Origin: Ignisphaera sp.
GTDB lineage: Archaea; Thermoproteota; Thermoprotei_A; Sulfolobales; Ignisphaeraceae
Length of the DNA: 63,370 nucleotides
Direction: 5' to 3'
Assembly (NCBI GenBank): GCA_020833345.1
Contig: JAJHQM010000001.1
Coordinates: forward strand, 32,501-95,870
This document shows positions 52,517 to 61,724 of the stretch, piece by piece; positions within the stretch are counted from its first letter, which is position 1; every line of letters begins with the position of its first letter. The position numbers and the translations under genes are program-made. The notes beneath the pieces are model-generated. The model saw only the letters and a program-made list of their open reading frames with translations, was not told the origin of the DNA and did no database searches.

Positions 52517-53005
52517 CTAGTTCATTCGAAGAAATGCTTTAATCTCTTTAATGATTCTTTTAGCCTCATCAGATGCAACTATAACCTCCTTTTTGCTTTG
52601 CTGAAATTGTAAATGATGTACGAGATCATTTGTAATACTGTTAAGTCTGTCAATATAAATATCCATAGTTGGAATGCTGCTACCAAGCATATACTTCAAT
52701 TCCTTTAAAAATTCTTTAATGAGCATTACCGACAAGGTCATGCGTTCAGAGAGTACTAAGGTCTCTAATCTTATGATAACTTCTTCTAGAAAGATATCAA
52801 TAATTTCGATGCAACTCCTTAAATCTTTTAAATTCTGCAACTCCTTATTCACATCAACTTTGTCCCATTTTAAATCATAACGTGCAGCAAGCTCTAATCT
52901 TTTTATATTATTTTCAATTATAGTCTTATAATACCTTACTTTATTGTGTAAATCTCTTAAAAGGACAATGCTCAATAATAATTTTGATTTTGGACTCATA
53001 TACAC
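52517..53005 (-). CDS. ESCRT-III-like CdvB paralogue
   Basis: A 162-residue all-helical protein. KVRYYKTIIENNIKRLELAARY, LRSCIEIIDIFLEEVIIRLETLVLSERM and FLKELKYMLGSSIPTMDIYIDRLNSITNDL follow the helix pattern of CdvB proteins used in crenarchaeal cell division and vesicle budding. No winged-helix or MIM tail is visible, as in short CdvB1/B2-type paralogues. cdvA and cdvC are not in the window. Confidence 0.65.
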   Translation of the reverse strand: MYMSPKSKLLLSIVLLRDLHNKVRYYKTIIENNIKRLELAARYDLKWDKVDVNKELQNLKDLRSCIEIIDIFLEEVIIRLETLVLSERMTLSVMLIKEFLKELKYMLGSSIPTMDIYIDRLNSITNDLVHHLQFQQSKKEVIVASDEAKRIIKEIKAFLRMN

Positions 53006-53056
53006 TCCAATGTATATATTTTCCTCTTAAAGTATTAAAGGTATACAACAGTAGGC

Positions 53057-54631
53057 TTAAGTTTGGCATACATATTTAAGCTCACTTTCTGACATTTTCA
53101 ACGCTAGTTCTTTACCGCTGAACTGGGGCAAGAGGTTTAGCTCTAAATCCCTCATTTTCTTTTTAGCAAACCATAGAAAAGCCTTTATTATGAGCTTTAG
53201 GGGCTCGTATTTCAATCCTTTCATGTAGAAGTTATGTATTATGTCTTCTGCCCATGTAACAGTATGCCAGAAGGCTTTCCTCATAGCCTCTGCATGTTCC
53301 TGTGTTATTTTCATTCCTATAACACCACCTTCCTCACTTTTTAAAGCACCCATAGGTACAAATAGCATCGGGACTATAAGGCTTCGATATTTCTTTAAAC
53401 GGTCCAGAAGCTCTAGTGTTTTGATAACATCATCCGGCTCCTCACCAGGGAATCCTAATATAAAAGTAGCAGCGGGTATTATTTTGTGGTCATGCATTAT
53501 AGCAAACGCCTCTTCAACAATATCTGGCCACTCCTCAGCTTTGAAAGGCGCTGCTTTAGCCGGCATTATTATCTTTGCTAATCTAGGTGAGCCTGTTTCA
53601 ATACCTACCTCAACACCCAAGTAGTTTTGATCAAGACGAGAATAAATAATATCTGTTAATCTCGATATCAATTTGTATTTTCTTTGAGCATAGACTATTG
53701 CTGCAAGAGATGCGTGAGCCCATGCTAAACTTTTCACATTCTTTGTTACAGTATCATGCAGTTTTATCAAGGCGTCCTCACTTATCTCTATACCTTTTGC
53801 ACCATATAGTAAAACGTCTTCGCTGTGCAGAACAGTATTATTCACACCAAATTTCTTATTGACTTCTATTTCCCTTAGTATAGTGTCAATTGGAATATGC
53901 CTTAGAGGTCTTAACGTAACACTACAAAACTTGCAACCTCTTGGGCAACCTCTCATTATTTCAATAAGACCATTAACACTAGCACCTTTTATCACAGGTA
54001 TTTTTTCTACTGATGGAGACTCATGAGCTCCTACATATATATACTTAGGCACCTCATCACCTCTCATAAGCTTTTCAGTAATATCAACTATTATCTCGTC
54101 AGCCTCACCTTCAACTATCACATCAATACCCCACTTTTCAACAAATTCAGGCTCCCAAAGCCATTGCCACGCAGCTGGACCTCCAACAACAATTTTAACT
54201 CCTCTCTGTTTCATCTTTCTTACAGCTTTGCTTTCCATTAATTTAAAGAAACTCTTTCTATTAACAGGCTCTCTTCCCGTAATGAGCCACCATTCAGAGC
54301 TTGGAGGGCCAAATGCAAAGAAGTCGTGGTGCCCTATCATAAGTATCTTTGCCTTATTAGCATATCTATCTAAGTAATCAGGATCTATGATATGAGCTTC
54401 AAAACCAGCATTCTGTAGTGACGCTTCAATTTTTCTCAAACCATAGGGAGCTTCAACAGGTCTCCCAAATTCATCTATCTCAGGCTTTGGACAGCACAAA
54501 TACATCCATAGCGATTCAGGAACATAAATTGCAGGACCTGTTGCGAGAAATCCTAGAAATTCTCTTCTATGGTGATTTGTCATCATGCTTCTATCCGTTG
54601 TTATAACAATATCAACATTCAGGCTCTTCAT
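53057..54631 (-). CDS. Radical SAM protein with B12-binding-like N-terminal domain
   Basis: A 524-residue protein. The cluster motif is MRGCPRGCKFCSV (CxxxCxxC) near residue 230, preceded by a Rossmann-like domain (VKIVVGGPAAWQWLW...GIDVIVEGEADEIIVDI) as in B12-binding radical SAM proteins. Later segments LGVEVGIETGSPRLAKIIMP and AATFILGFPGEEPDDVIKTLEL match the family's TIM barrel. Reaction unknown. Confidence 0.85.
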   Translation of the reverse strand: MKSLNVDIVITTDRSMMTNHHRREFLGFLATGPAIYVPESLWMYLCCPKPEIDEFGRPVEAPYGLRKIEASLQNAGFEAHIIDPDYLDRYANKAKILMIGHHDFFAFGPPSSEWWLITGREPVNRKSFFKLMESKAVRKMKQRGVKIVVGGPAAWQWLWEPEFVEKWGIDVIVEGEADEIIVDITEKLMRGDEVPKYIYVGAHESPSVEKIPVIKGASVNGLIEIMRGCPRGCKFCSVTLRPLRHIPIDTILREIEVNKKFGVNNTVLHSEDVLLYGAKGIEISEDALIKLHDTVTKNVKSLAWAHASLAAIVYAQRKYKLISRLTDIIYSRLDQNYLGVEVGIETGSPRLAKIIMPAKAAPFKAEEWPDIVEEAFAIMHDHKIIPAATFILGFPGEEPDDVIKTLELLDRLKKYRSLIVPMLFVPMGALKSEEGGVIGMKITQEHAEAMRKAFWHTVTWAEDIIHNFYMKGLKYEPLKLIIKAFLWFAKKKMRDLELNLLPQFSGKELALKMSESELKYVCQT

Positions 54632-54760
54632 ATGGCTATGCCCACGCTTTGAATTATTGATATTGAGGTAGTGTATTAAGGGTATATATACCTAGTCACC
54701 ATAAGGAATAGTGAAACTTTATTTAATACCTTGAGAGAAGCATTTGAAGGGTGTTATTAA

Positions 54761-55492
54761 GTGAATCTAAGAAGAAAGAGAATAGAGGCATTAACAACAG
54801 TGTGGAGCATAATAGTCTCAAAACCTGTGCTAAAAAGGGAAGAGGTTGTAGAAATTTTAAAGAGCGTTTATGAATCTATGAATGTAGAGCCAATTAGAGG
54901 AGCAAGTAGCCCTCCAGACCTCTATGAAAAAGAGCTCTCCTCATTATACATCATAGGGAGGTGGGGGCTTGGAATAGATAAGGACCTCCAAGAAGATGTT
55001 CTTAAAAATGTTTTCTCATTAGAAATACAGTTTGAACAAATGTGGAACTCTCTTAAGAAAGCAAGTTCGCAAGAGGAGTTTTGCAAAGAATTGAGGGAAA
55101 TATGCAGTAAAATAAGTGAAGGTATTATGGCAAGGTTTCTCAGGTTCATCTTTACACTATACTATTTCGGATTCATAAAATTTGAAGAATTAATCTCATC
55201 ATTAAGAAAATTGTATAGCTTCTTTAATAATTTGCAAGATACAATTAAAAGATTTACAAAGTTTGTTATAGCATATGAAATAGGCCTTAGAATTGAGTCA
55301 GGGAAAATCAAAGCTCCACTGGAGTTAAACATGGAAAAGAATTTATTAGCACTTAATATAGGTATACCAAAAACTGTTCCCTCTACGAGCTATATAATTG
55401 AAGTAAGCAAACACTTTTTTACTCTGCCAAATAATGTAATTAAGAGTTTGCTAAAGGCGGGAAGCAAAGAGGGGGGAGAAGCCAATGTATAA
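54761..55492 (+). CDS. Crenarchaeal hypothetical protein (DUF2192-like)
   Basis: A 243-residue helical protein. RRKRIEALTTVWSIIVSK, NVEPIRGASSPPDLYEKELSSLYIIGRWGLGID is a segment I associate with DUF2192. Function unknown. The start is a GTG. It overlaps the next small gene by 8 bases. Confidence 0.7.
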   Translation: MNLRRKRIEALTTVWSIIVSKPVLKREEVVEILKSVYESMNVEPIRGASSPPDLYEKELSSLYIIGRWGLGIDKDLQEDVLKNVFSLEIQFEQMWNSLKKASSQEEFCKELREICSKISEGIMARFLRFIFTLYYFGFIKFEELISSLRKLYSFFNNLQDTIKRFTKFVIAYEIGLRIESGKIKAPLELNMEKNLLALNIGIPKTVPSTSYIIEVSKHFFTLPNNVIKSLLKAGSKEGGEANV

Positions 55493-55730
55493 ACTGTCTG
55501 TTGAGAAAAAATACATTGTTAAAAAAGGCAATAGAAGAATAGTAGTAGAGCTATGCAGATCGCAAGACGGTAAACTATTTGTAGTCCCCATGTATGTTAT
55601 TAAACATGCGTATGCGGCTTCTGATGGTTCAGAAAAAGAGTGGGAATACGATACAAAGGGTGCTGAAGAAGTAGATTACATGGCATTGCCACAAAATATA
55701 AGAGAAGCTTTATCCAGGGCAGGAATTTAG
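55485..55730 (+). CDS. Small conserved hypothetical protein
   Basis: An 81-residue protein (KKYIVKKGNRRIVVELCRSQDGKLFVVPMYVIKHAY...), probably a small beta-rich fold. No named family. The 8-base overlap with the DUF2192-like gene suggests translational coupling. Confidence 0.6.
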   Translation: MYKLSVEKKYIVKKGNRRIVVELCRSQDGKLFVVPMYVIKHAYAASDGSEKEWEYDTKGAEEVDYMALPQNIREALSRAGI

Positions 55731-55814
55731 CGAAGTTTCATAAATCTAACATTTAATAAGGTCTTAACGTAATTTAAGCAAGAGTAATGAAGAAGTGTCT
55801 TCAGTTTAGCTTCG

Positions 55815-58538
55815 GTGCTACCATTGAAGCGAGAGCTCTCACTTGATTTTTCAAATGGAATTGCGTATGCTCATGAATTTGGTGATGCTGAGGTTCTAAG
55901 CCTTCTCATTCCTCAAATTGCTCAATGGTTTAAAGGTAAATACGGCTCCTTGACCCCCCCGCAAAAAATGGCCATACCCTACATAAAGGCTGGTTACAAT
56001 GTTTTAATATCTAGTCCTACAGGTACGGGAAAAACCTTAGCTGCATTCTTGCCCATAATTGATGAGCTTTTTCGATATGCTTTAAGTGGCGAATTAAAGG
56101 ATCAAGTATACGTGGTATATGTTTCGCCATTAAGGGCTTTAAATAACGATATGCAGAAGAACCTCATACAGCCGCTTTCTGACATTAGGGAGCATATTAG
56201 CAAGGAGCTTGGAGTAAATGTGGATGTAAGAGTTGCGGTAAGGACTAGCGATACGCTACCTCATGAAAAATCTAAAATGGTTAAGACACCTCCGCATATC
56301 CTTATTACAACACCAGAGAGCCTTGCTCTTGCTTTAAATGCTCCTAAATTTAGAGAAAAGCTTGCTACAGTGAGATGGGTTATTGTAGATGAGGTTCACG
56401 AGCTTGCATCTAGCAAACGGGGAGCTCATTTATCGTTATCTCTTGAAAGGTTAGTTGATCTTGTTGGCAATGACTATCAGAGAATAGGTTTAAGCGCTAC
56501 AATAGCACCGCTAGAAGAAGTTGCAAGGTTTTTAGCAGGTTATGATGATGGTGGTGTCCCAAGACCTATAGTAATAGCTGATGCAAGGTTCTCAAAACCT
56601 ATAGACATAAGGATTGCTGTACCCCGCTTTGACTTGGTCTATACGCCCGCTTCTGTACTTAATGAAGCAATATATGAAGAGTTAGTGAAGCTGGTTTTGC
56701 AACATAAGACTACGCTTGTGTTTACTAATACAAGAAGTGCTACAGAAAGAGTTGTGTACAAGCTCAAGAAAAGCTTAAGCTCAAATGGAGTATTAGACGC
56801 TGATGAAATTGAGGCCCATCACAGTAGCTTAAGTAGAGATTTGAGACTTGAAGTTGAGGATAAGCTTAAAAAAGGGTTTTTGCGAGTAGCAGTTTCTTCA
56901 ACAAGTTTAGAGCTTGGTATTGATATAGGGTACATAGATCTTGTAGTACTGTTAAGCAGTCCAAAAAGTGTTACAAGGCTTTTGCAAAGAGTTGGTAGAG
57001 CCGGGCATAACGCTTATGCTGTTAGTAAAGGAGTTATAATAGTAGTGGATAGGGACGATTTAGTTGAGTGTACAGTACTAGCAAAACTCGCAATTCAGAG
57101 AAAGATAGACCGTGTGAAAATACCTAAGAAACCCCTTGATATTCTAGCACAGCACATAGTTGGGATGTCTCTTGAAAGGCCTAGAACTATTGATGAGGTT
57201 TTTAGAGTCATTAAGAGAAGTTACTCTTATCACGAAATTACAGAGGAGGAGTTATTAAGCGTCATTAAGTATCTTAGTGGTAAGTATCCTGGTCTAGAGG
57301 ACTACAGTGTCTATGCTAAAATACGGTATGATGAAGAGTCAAAGGTTATTGGAAGGAAGAGAGGTGCCAGAATGATATACCAGCTTAATGTGGGAGCAAT
57401 ACCTGATGAAGCAAAGGTTATTGTAGTGGCTGTGGTTAACGGAAGGAAGAGGTATATTGGGGATCTAGAAGAGGGATTTGCAGAAATTCTGGCACCGGGG
57501 GACATCTTTGTTCTGGGTGGCAAGACATATAGAGTTTTATCTCTGTACCCAACATATATTGTTGTTGAGCCTGCTGAAGGAGAAAGGCCGACTGTTCCCT
57601 CATGGTTTTCTGAAATGTTGCCACTAGCTTACGATTCAGCACTTGAAGTAGGAAAGTTTAGAAGAATAATCGCTGAACTAATTAATTTCATGCCTAGGGA
57701 GTATGTTATATCATGGATTATGAAAGAGTACAACATTGAGAGACATGCAGCTGAGCATATTTACGATTACGTGTATCAGCAGATGGTTTTTACAAACAAT
57801 AAAGTTCCTTCAGATAGACTCATATTAATTGAGCTATGGTTTGACACTGAGAAAAGAACTACAAACATTATATTTCATAGCCTATTTGGTAGAAGGGTAA
57901 ATGATGTACTTTCAAGAGCATATGCATATGTTTTTGCCAGGTATCTTAGGGAAGGCGTTAAGGTAACAGTAACAGACAATGGCTTTATGCTGACATTTTC
58001 AAGCCCAATAAAGGTAGATGAAGTTTCAAGGCTCGTATCTATGGTGTCTCATAGAAATGTAGAGGATATTGTACGGAAAGCAGTAAGAGCAACAGAGTTG
58101 TTTAAGAAAAGGTTTAGGCATTGTGCTGAAAGAGCATTTATGTTACTTCGACGCTATAAAGGTGTTGATGTCTCAATTATGAGAAGACAAGTAAATGCTG
58201 AGAAGATTATACAAGCGCTTGAAATATACGATAAATTTCCAATAATAGAAGAGACATACAGGGAGATTTTAGAAGACTTCATGGACTTAACTCACGCCAA
58301 AGAGGTTTTAAAGAAAATAGAAGACAGTGAGATAAAGGTAGAAATAATAGAGAGCGATATAGTGCCAAGCCCATTTGCACATAACATAATAGCTTATGGA
58401 TATAGCGATGTTGTTTTAATGGAAGATAAGAGAAAGCTTATAGCAAAACTGCAAGACATGGTCAAGAAGGTTCTGGAGGAGAAAAGCAAGACCGCTAAAG
58501 AAGGCATTTACCACGAAGCACTACCCACAATTACATAG
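55815..58538 (+). CDS. lhr: Lhr-type superfamily 2 helicase
   Basis: Large ATP-dependent helicase of 907 residues, involved in DNA repair or RNA metabolism. Q-like motif LTPPQKMAIPYI, Walker A SSPTGTGKTLAAF, DEVHE box (VDEVHELA), SAT motif (LSATIAP), motif V SSTSLELGIDIG and motif VI QRVGRAGH are present. The C-terminal 450 residues correspond to the Lhr-core winged helix and Lhr-specific domains. The start is a GTG; TATA-like TTTAATAAG lies about 60 bases upstream. Confidence 0.93.
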   Translation: MLPLKRELSLDFSNGIAYAHEFGDAEVLSLLIPQIAQWFKGKYGSLTPPQKMAIPYIKAGYNVLISSPTGTGKTLAAFLPIIDELFRYALSGELKDQVYVVYVSPLRALNNDMQKNLIQPLSDIREHISKELGVNVDVRVAVRTSDTLPHEKSKMVKTPPHILITTPESLALALNAPKFREKLATVRWVIVDEVHELASSKRGAHLSLSLERLVDLVGNDYQRIGLSATIAPLEEVARFLAGYDDGGVPRPIVIADARFSKPIDIRIAVPRFDLVYTPASVLNEAIYEELVKLVLQHKTTLVFTNTRSATERVVYKLKKSLSSNGVLDADEIEAHHSSLSRDLRLEVEDKLKKGFLRVAVSSTSLELGIDIGYIDLVVLLSSPKSVTRLLQRVGRAGHNAYAVSKGVIIVVDRDDLVECTVLAKLAIQRKIDRVKIPKKPLDILAQHIVGMSLERPRTIDEVFRVIKRSYSYHEITEEELLSVIKYLSGKYPGLEDYSVYAKIRYDEESKVIGRKRGARMIYQLNVGAIPDEAKVIVVAVVNGRKRYIGDLEEGFAEILAPGDIFVLGGKTYRVLSLYPTYIVVEPAEGERPTVPSWFSEMLPLAYDSALEVGKFRRIIAELINFMPREYVISWIMKEYNIERHAAEHIYDYVYQQMVFTNNKVPSDRLILIELWFDTEKRTTNIIFHSLFGRRVNDVLSRAYAYVFARYLREGVKVTVTDNGFMLTFSSPIKVDEVSRLVSMVSHRNVEDIVRKAVRATELFKKRFRHCAERAFMLLRRYKGVDVSIMRRQVNAEKIIQALEIYDKFPIIEETYREILEDFMDLTHAKEVLKKIEDSEIKVEIIESDIVPSPFAHNIIAYGYSDVVLMEDKRKLIAKLQDMVKKVLEEKSKTAKEGIYHEALPTIT

Positions 58539-58632
58539 AGATGTCGCTTTACAGCTGAAAGCCTTGCTTTTTAAGGTGAGGCTTTCATTTGAGTGGAAAA
58601 GCTTATAAGCTTTCCTTGCTTTAATTGCTTTT

Positions 58633-58840
58633 TATGAAGAGTAATTGAAAACTGTGGTTGCCTCTAAGCACATGGATACGGGATTAGCAACCACTTAAAC
58701 AAGTTAAGATGGGGAAGCTCTGGCTCTCCCAACTACTCCTCAGAGGATGGATGTAAACACGAATATATGAAGGGAACCGATGAGCCGCCCCAGGAGAACC
58801 CTCACCCCTCAGGACAGGGTGGAGGTCATATAGGCATACA
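58633..58840 (+). ncRNA. Unidentified structured RNA candidate
   Basis: Between two convergent genes, a stretch of about half G+C by hand count stands out from AT-rich flanks. GTGGTTGC (58654-58661) pairs perfectly with GCAACCAC (58687-58694); CCTCACCC (58799-58806) can pair with GGGTGGAGG; GGGAAGC and GCTCTCCC form another hairpin near 58712-58730. A TATA-like AGCTTATAAGC at about 58602-58612 gives a 5' end near 58633. It has no C/D layout, is not tRNA, SRP or 5S RNA, and I do not see RNase P signatures. The rest of the 374-base gap shows nothing I identify. Confidence 0.5.
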
Positions 58841-58912
58841 TGTGTAAATCATAAACTTAAATGCACCCTAAGTACCTATACAGAATGGGGATAAGCTAAG
58901 CAGCATAGTTAT

Positions 58913-59161
58913 TTATGATGAGTGTATTAGTCCGCTCTGAGCAGATGATGGAGTCGGCACCCACTGACAGTCAATTGCGCCATATGGGCACACCAAAAAG
59001 CATACACTACAAAGACTACATTTATTATAATTAATTTTAACATGGTCATCTATATCAATATATATAGCATTATACGGGCATAGCTTTAGGCATGAAAGGC
59101 AATTGTTACATGCTATATAAATAATCTTAGGATAGCATTTGCCAACTCTCTTAATTTTCAC
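58913..59161 (-). CDS. Ferredoxin with two 4Fe-4S motifs
   Basis: An 82-residue electron carrier. CNNCLSCLKLCPYNAI and CSLCSVCFLVCPYGAI are two complete CxxCxxCxxxCP motifs. The frame extends upstream through tRNA-Leu, so it must start later. A TATA-like CTTATAAATAG (59197-59187) lies only 10 bases before ATG 59182 but 31 before GTG 59161, so the GTG is used. The C-terminal 20 residues (VPTPSSAQSGLIHSS) are a non-conserved tail. Confidence 0.8.
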   Translation of the reverse strand: MKIKRVGKCYPKIIYIACNNCLSCLKLCPYNAIYIDIDDHVKINYNKCSLCSVCFLVCPYGAIDCQWVPTPSSAQSGLIHSS

Positions 59162-59246
59162 AATAACACCCCTCAGCACCATAGTACTATTTATAAGGTC
59201 TTGATTGAACACCTCACGATATATCAGCAGGAGGTATAAGAGTTGT

Positions 59247-59334
59247 TGGTGCGGGGGGTGGGATTTGAACCCACGCAGGCCTACGCCATCGGGTCCTGAG
59301 CCCGACCCCTTTGACCTGGCTCGGGCACCCCCGC
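59247..59334 (-). tRNA. tRNA-Leu(CAG), CCA encoded
   Basis: On the minus strand, acceptor GCGGGGG (59334-59328) pairs with CCCCCGC (59257-59251), then A and encoded CCA. The anticodon stem TCGGG/CCCGA holds loop CTCAGGA, anticodon CAG. The long variable arm fits class II leucine tRNA. No intron. Confidence 0.95.
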
Positions 59335-59405
59335 ATGACACTTTGTTTGAGCTAGACCTTTAATACTTAATACTTATTGCCTGAAAAGTTTTAATTGTAA
59401 ATTAC

Positions 59406-59657
59406 TTATGGCATTTCTTTAAAAAGTTCATCAACTTTTTCTCTATTGTTAAAATGTTTTAGAGCCTTTATATAGAACTGGATGGCATCTCTAATGAATT
59501 CTGACCTACTTTTATAATTGAATTTTTTATAGAGTTGCTCTATTTCATTGAGGGTCTCTATATCAAGCTTTAATGAGATAACTTTTGTAAGTGTAATACC
59601 TAGCTCTATTATAGTACTTCTAGAAGTCTCATTTTTATTACCTGAAGCCATACACAT
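59406..59657 (-). CDS. Ribbon-helix-helix transcriptional regulator
   Basis: An 83-residue CopG/NikR-type DNA-binding protein: KVISLKLDIETLNEIEQLYKKFNYKSRSEFIRDAIQFYIKAL is the RHH domain. No NikR-like metal domain follows. It starts at GTG 59657 or ATG 59651. A palindrome over its TATA region suggests autoregulation. Confidence 0.82.
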   Translation of the reverse strand: MCMASGNKNETSRSTIIELGITLTKVISLKLDIETLNEIEQLYKKFNYKSRSEFIRDAIQFYIKALKHFNNREKVDELFKEMP

Positions 59658-59686
59658 CCCCTATTTCCTGTAAGACTATGAGATGA

Positions 59687-59712
59687 GCTATTTATAAATA
59701 TTCATAAATAGC
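59687..59712. promoter_or_regulatory. Palindromic operator over the RHH gene's TATA box
   Basis: GCTATTTAT and ATAAATAGC are perfect 9-bp arms around an 8-base centre. The element covers the TATA-like sequence about 30-35 bases before the RHH gene start, the place where a repressor would block TBP. Binding by the RHH protein is inferred. Confidence 0.55.
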
Positions 59713-59930
59713 ATTTAACATACGCTACGGAACTTACTTTAGAGGTTGTCAATAGAAATATGTGAGGGACAGAATATGCTATTTTATGGTATTACTTATA
59801 GAAAGGCATAAGGAATGCTTAAAATAATATTGTATTGTAAGATAATGTAAGTAGTTTATAAACTTTTTGCAGTATTTGTTATTTAGCTTATATATTTTTA
59901 TGAAGTTAAAGTTGTAGGCGGGAATATTCA

Positions 59931-60353
59931 GTGAAAACGTCTATAGAAGGCTTACTTGAATACCTTATTGTAAAAGCTTTAGCAGGCAAAGAGAACGTTA
60001 TAAAGGCTTTAATGGACTATTTTGTGTATAGCGAAAGCCCTAGTATTGTGGCATTAAAGTATGGGCTCAGTAAACACCAAGTAAGAGGTTATGCGCAAAG
60101 AATTGTTGAAAAAACTGGTTCTGTAACAAGAGCTAAGGTTATTTTAAAGTACGCTACACCAATTGTCTTAAAAATAAAGCCCATTACAAAAAAGCTGAAT
60201 AGCTCCTTTATTAAATGTCTTTTATGTGGTGAAGAGCTGCCATTACAAATAGTTGAAGATCACATCAGGAAGAAGCATACATCTATTGTTGAAGATTATC
60301 TCCAATCTACAGTTGAGTTAATGCGTAAGAACATTGTTGTGGATCGCCTATAA
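59931..60353 (+). CDS. HTH protein with C2H2 zinc finger
   Basis: A 140-residue protein. Residues about 15-60 form a helix-turn-helix (VIKALMDYFVYSESPSIVALKYGLSKHQVRGYAQRIVEKTG), and CLLCGEELPLQIVEDHIRKKH at about 95-115 is a C2H2 finger. A crenarchaeal regulator is likely. The start is a GTG, preceded by AT-rich sequence with several TATA-like boxes; the 273 bases upstream hold only the operator noted above. Confidence 0.7.
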   Translation: MKTSIEGLLEYLIVKALAGKENVIKALMDYFVYSESPSIVALKYGLSKHQVRGYAQRIVEKTGSVTRAKVILKYATPIVLKIKPITKKLNSSFIKCLLCGEELPLQIVEDHIRKKHTSIVEDYLQSTVELMRKNIVVDRL

Positions 60354-60390
60354 CTAGGTTTATTAAGTCTCTTAAACTTTGTATTACGTG

Positions 60391-60810
60391 ATGATCAAAG
60401 TATTAAACGAAGTGAGGTCCTTAAGCGAGATTAAAGGTAAGAGACTTGCTATACTGATTTCTATAGTTACTAAAAATTGCGAAAGTACATGCCCATTTAA
60501 ACACTTAATTGCGAAGAATGATAATATTGAAAATGTGATAACTGAGGCATTAAATTACATAAAATCAGGTAATGAAATAACGTGTACCGTAAGTTTATGT
60601 AAAATCAGTACAGTAAAAAATATCACATTATGTACACCCAATTCACTAAATGTGGCTAAACATAAATATGATGAAGTTTTAAAATGTTTAACATTCTCAG
60701 ACATCGTACTCATTATAACTAAAGACATGAGTATTGTAAAATTGCTTTCAAACCTTGTATGTTTAGCTAAGATAGAAGGTATTGAGATCATTTTACTTAG
60801 TGTAGGTTAA
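60391..60810 (+). CDS. Hypothetical cysteine-containing protein
   Basis: A 139-residue alpha/beta protein with eight cysteines (for example CESTCPFKH, CTVSLCK). It has no membrane segment and no recognised family. The ATG at 60391 is preferred to the frame opening at 60379. It converges on the acetyltransferase gene with 6 bases between. Confidence 0.5.
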   Translation: MIKVLNEVRSLSEIKGKRLAILISIVTKNCESTCPFKHLIAKNDNIENVITEALNYIKSGNEITCTVSLCKISTVKNITLCTPNSLNVAKHKYDEVLKCLTFSDIVLIITKDMSIVKLLSNLVCLAKIEGIEIILLSVG

Positions 60811-60816
60811 GAAATG

Positions 60817-61311
60817 CTACTTTAATTGCTTAGCCATGAGGTACGCGTCTTCGCCATCCAAATAATATTCAGGTAGTACTTGAATTATTGTAAAACCAAA
60901 TTTCTTATAGAGATTGACTGCCACTACATTACTTACCCTGACTTCAAGATATACCTCAGTTACATCATACAATTTGCTTAAGATACCCAAAATTGTTGAT
61001 AATAGATAAGATGCTATCCCCTTACCTCTATACCCTTCTCTTACAGCAAAACTCACTATATGCCCCTTCTTAACCTTTTTACTATGCTGAAAAAACGATG
61101 CCCCTTCTTCAATGCGCGTTAAAATGTATCCAACAACCTTTTCATCAACTTCAGCAACATAAAATACATCACCAAACTTATTTAAATGCTCTATCCAAAA
61201 GGATAAAGGGTAATGTTCTGGAAGACTCTCTATATTAATAGCAATTACGTAATCTAAATCCTTATCAGTAGCAGGCCTTATCTTAACGTAATGTATTTTT
61301 TCTGTAGACAT
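60817..61311 (-). CDS. GNAT N-acetyltransferase (RimI/Ard1-like)
   Basis: A 164-residue GNAT enzyme. IRPATDKDLDYVIAINIESLPEHYPLSFW, the acetyl-CoA loop VREGYRGKGIASYLL and YLEVRVSNVVAVNLYKKFGF match archaeal N-terminal protein acetyltransferases. The ATG at 61311 is used. An insertion (HSKKVKKGHIVSFAV) is typical of the archaeal Ard1 form. Confidence 0.88.
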   Translation of the reverse strand: MSTEKIHYVKIRPATDKDLDYVIAINIESLPEHYPLSFWIEHLNKFGDVFYVAEVDEKVVGYILTRIEEGASFFQHSKKVKKGHIVSFAVREGYRGKGIASYLLSTILGILSKLYDVTEVYLEVRVSNVVAVNLYKKFGFTIIQVLPEYYLDGEDAYLMAKQLK

Positions 61312-61467
61312 ATATATCAATAATGGAGACTCTAGAACTGAGATTAAATAACTTTATAGACTCTAAAATGTTCCTTACTAATGCTATATTGGAATATTGT
61401 TTTTCTCTTTATTACCTATTTGGCAATTCTTTTGCTAATTCAATATGAAGATGTGTGCATGTTTTAC

Positions 61468-61722
61468 TTAGTGAATTGCCTCTATACGCTTCTTGCTTCT
61501 CTCTTCCAATTCCTGCAACCTCTGCTCGAATTCCTTGAGTGTGGAGGTTACTGCTTTTTCAAGATCTTTTTGATCTAAATACAATACCATGCTTTTAACA
61601 AACTTCAGTGCACATGATTTTGAATGAAAGTAGAGTTCCTTTCCTCCCAATACTAGCTTTACTCCTTGTCCTTCAAAAAAAGTCCTATTACAAACAATGC
61701 ATTTAATTCGTTTAGTAGGCAA
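61468..61722 (-). CDS. TRASH/L24e-like zinc protein with coiled coil
   Basis: An 84-residue protein: CIVCNRTFFEGQGVKLVLGGKELYFHSKSCALKFVKS resembles the TRASH/L24e zinc fold (C-x2-C ... H-x3-C), followed by a coiled coil (KEFEQRLQELEERSKKRIEAI). Function unknown. It follows the 71-residue gene by 2 bases. Confidence 0.65.
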   Translation of the reverse strand: MPTKRIKCIVCNRTFFEGQGVKLVLGGKELYFHSKSCALKFVKSMVLYLDQKDLEKAVTSTLKEFEQRLQELEERSKKRIEAIH

Positions 61723-61724
61723 TT

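Noticed and set aside
58650-58840. RNase P RNA
   Set aside because: I could not align the conserved CR-I or CR-V elements, and the size is small; left as unidentified RNA.
59162-59341. N-terminal extension of the ferredoxin
   Set aside because: It overlaps tRNA-Leu and the gene's own TATA box.
61381-61578. 65-codon hydrophobic frame
   Set aside because: It overlaps the TRASH-like gene on the other strand and has no start signal; a shadow of the complementary gene.
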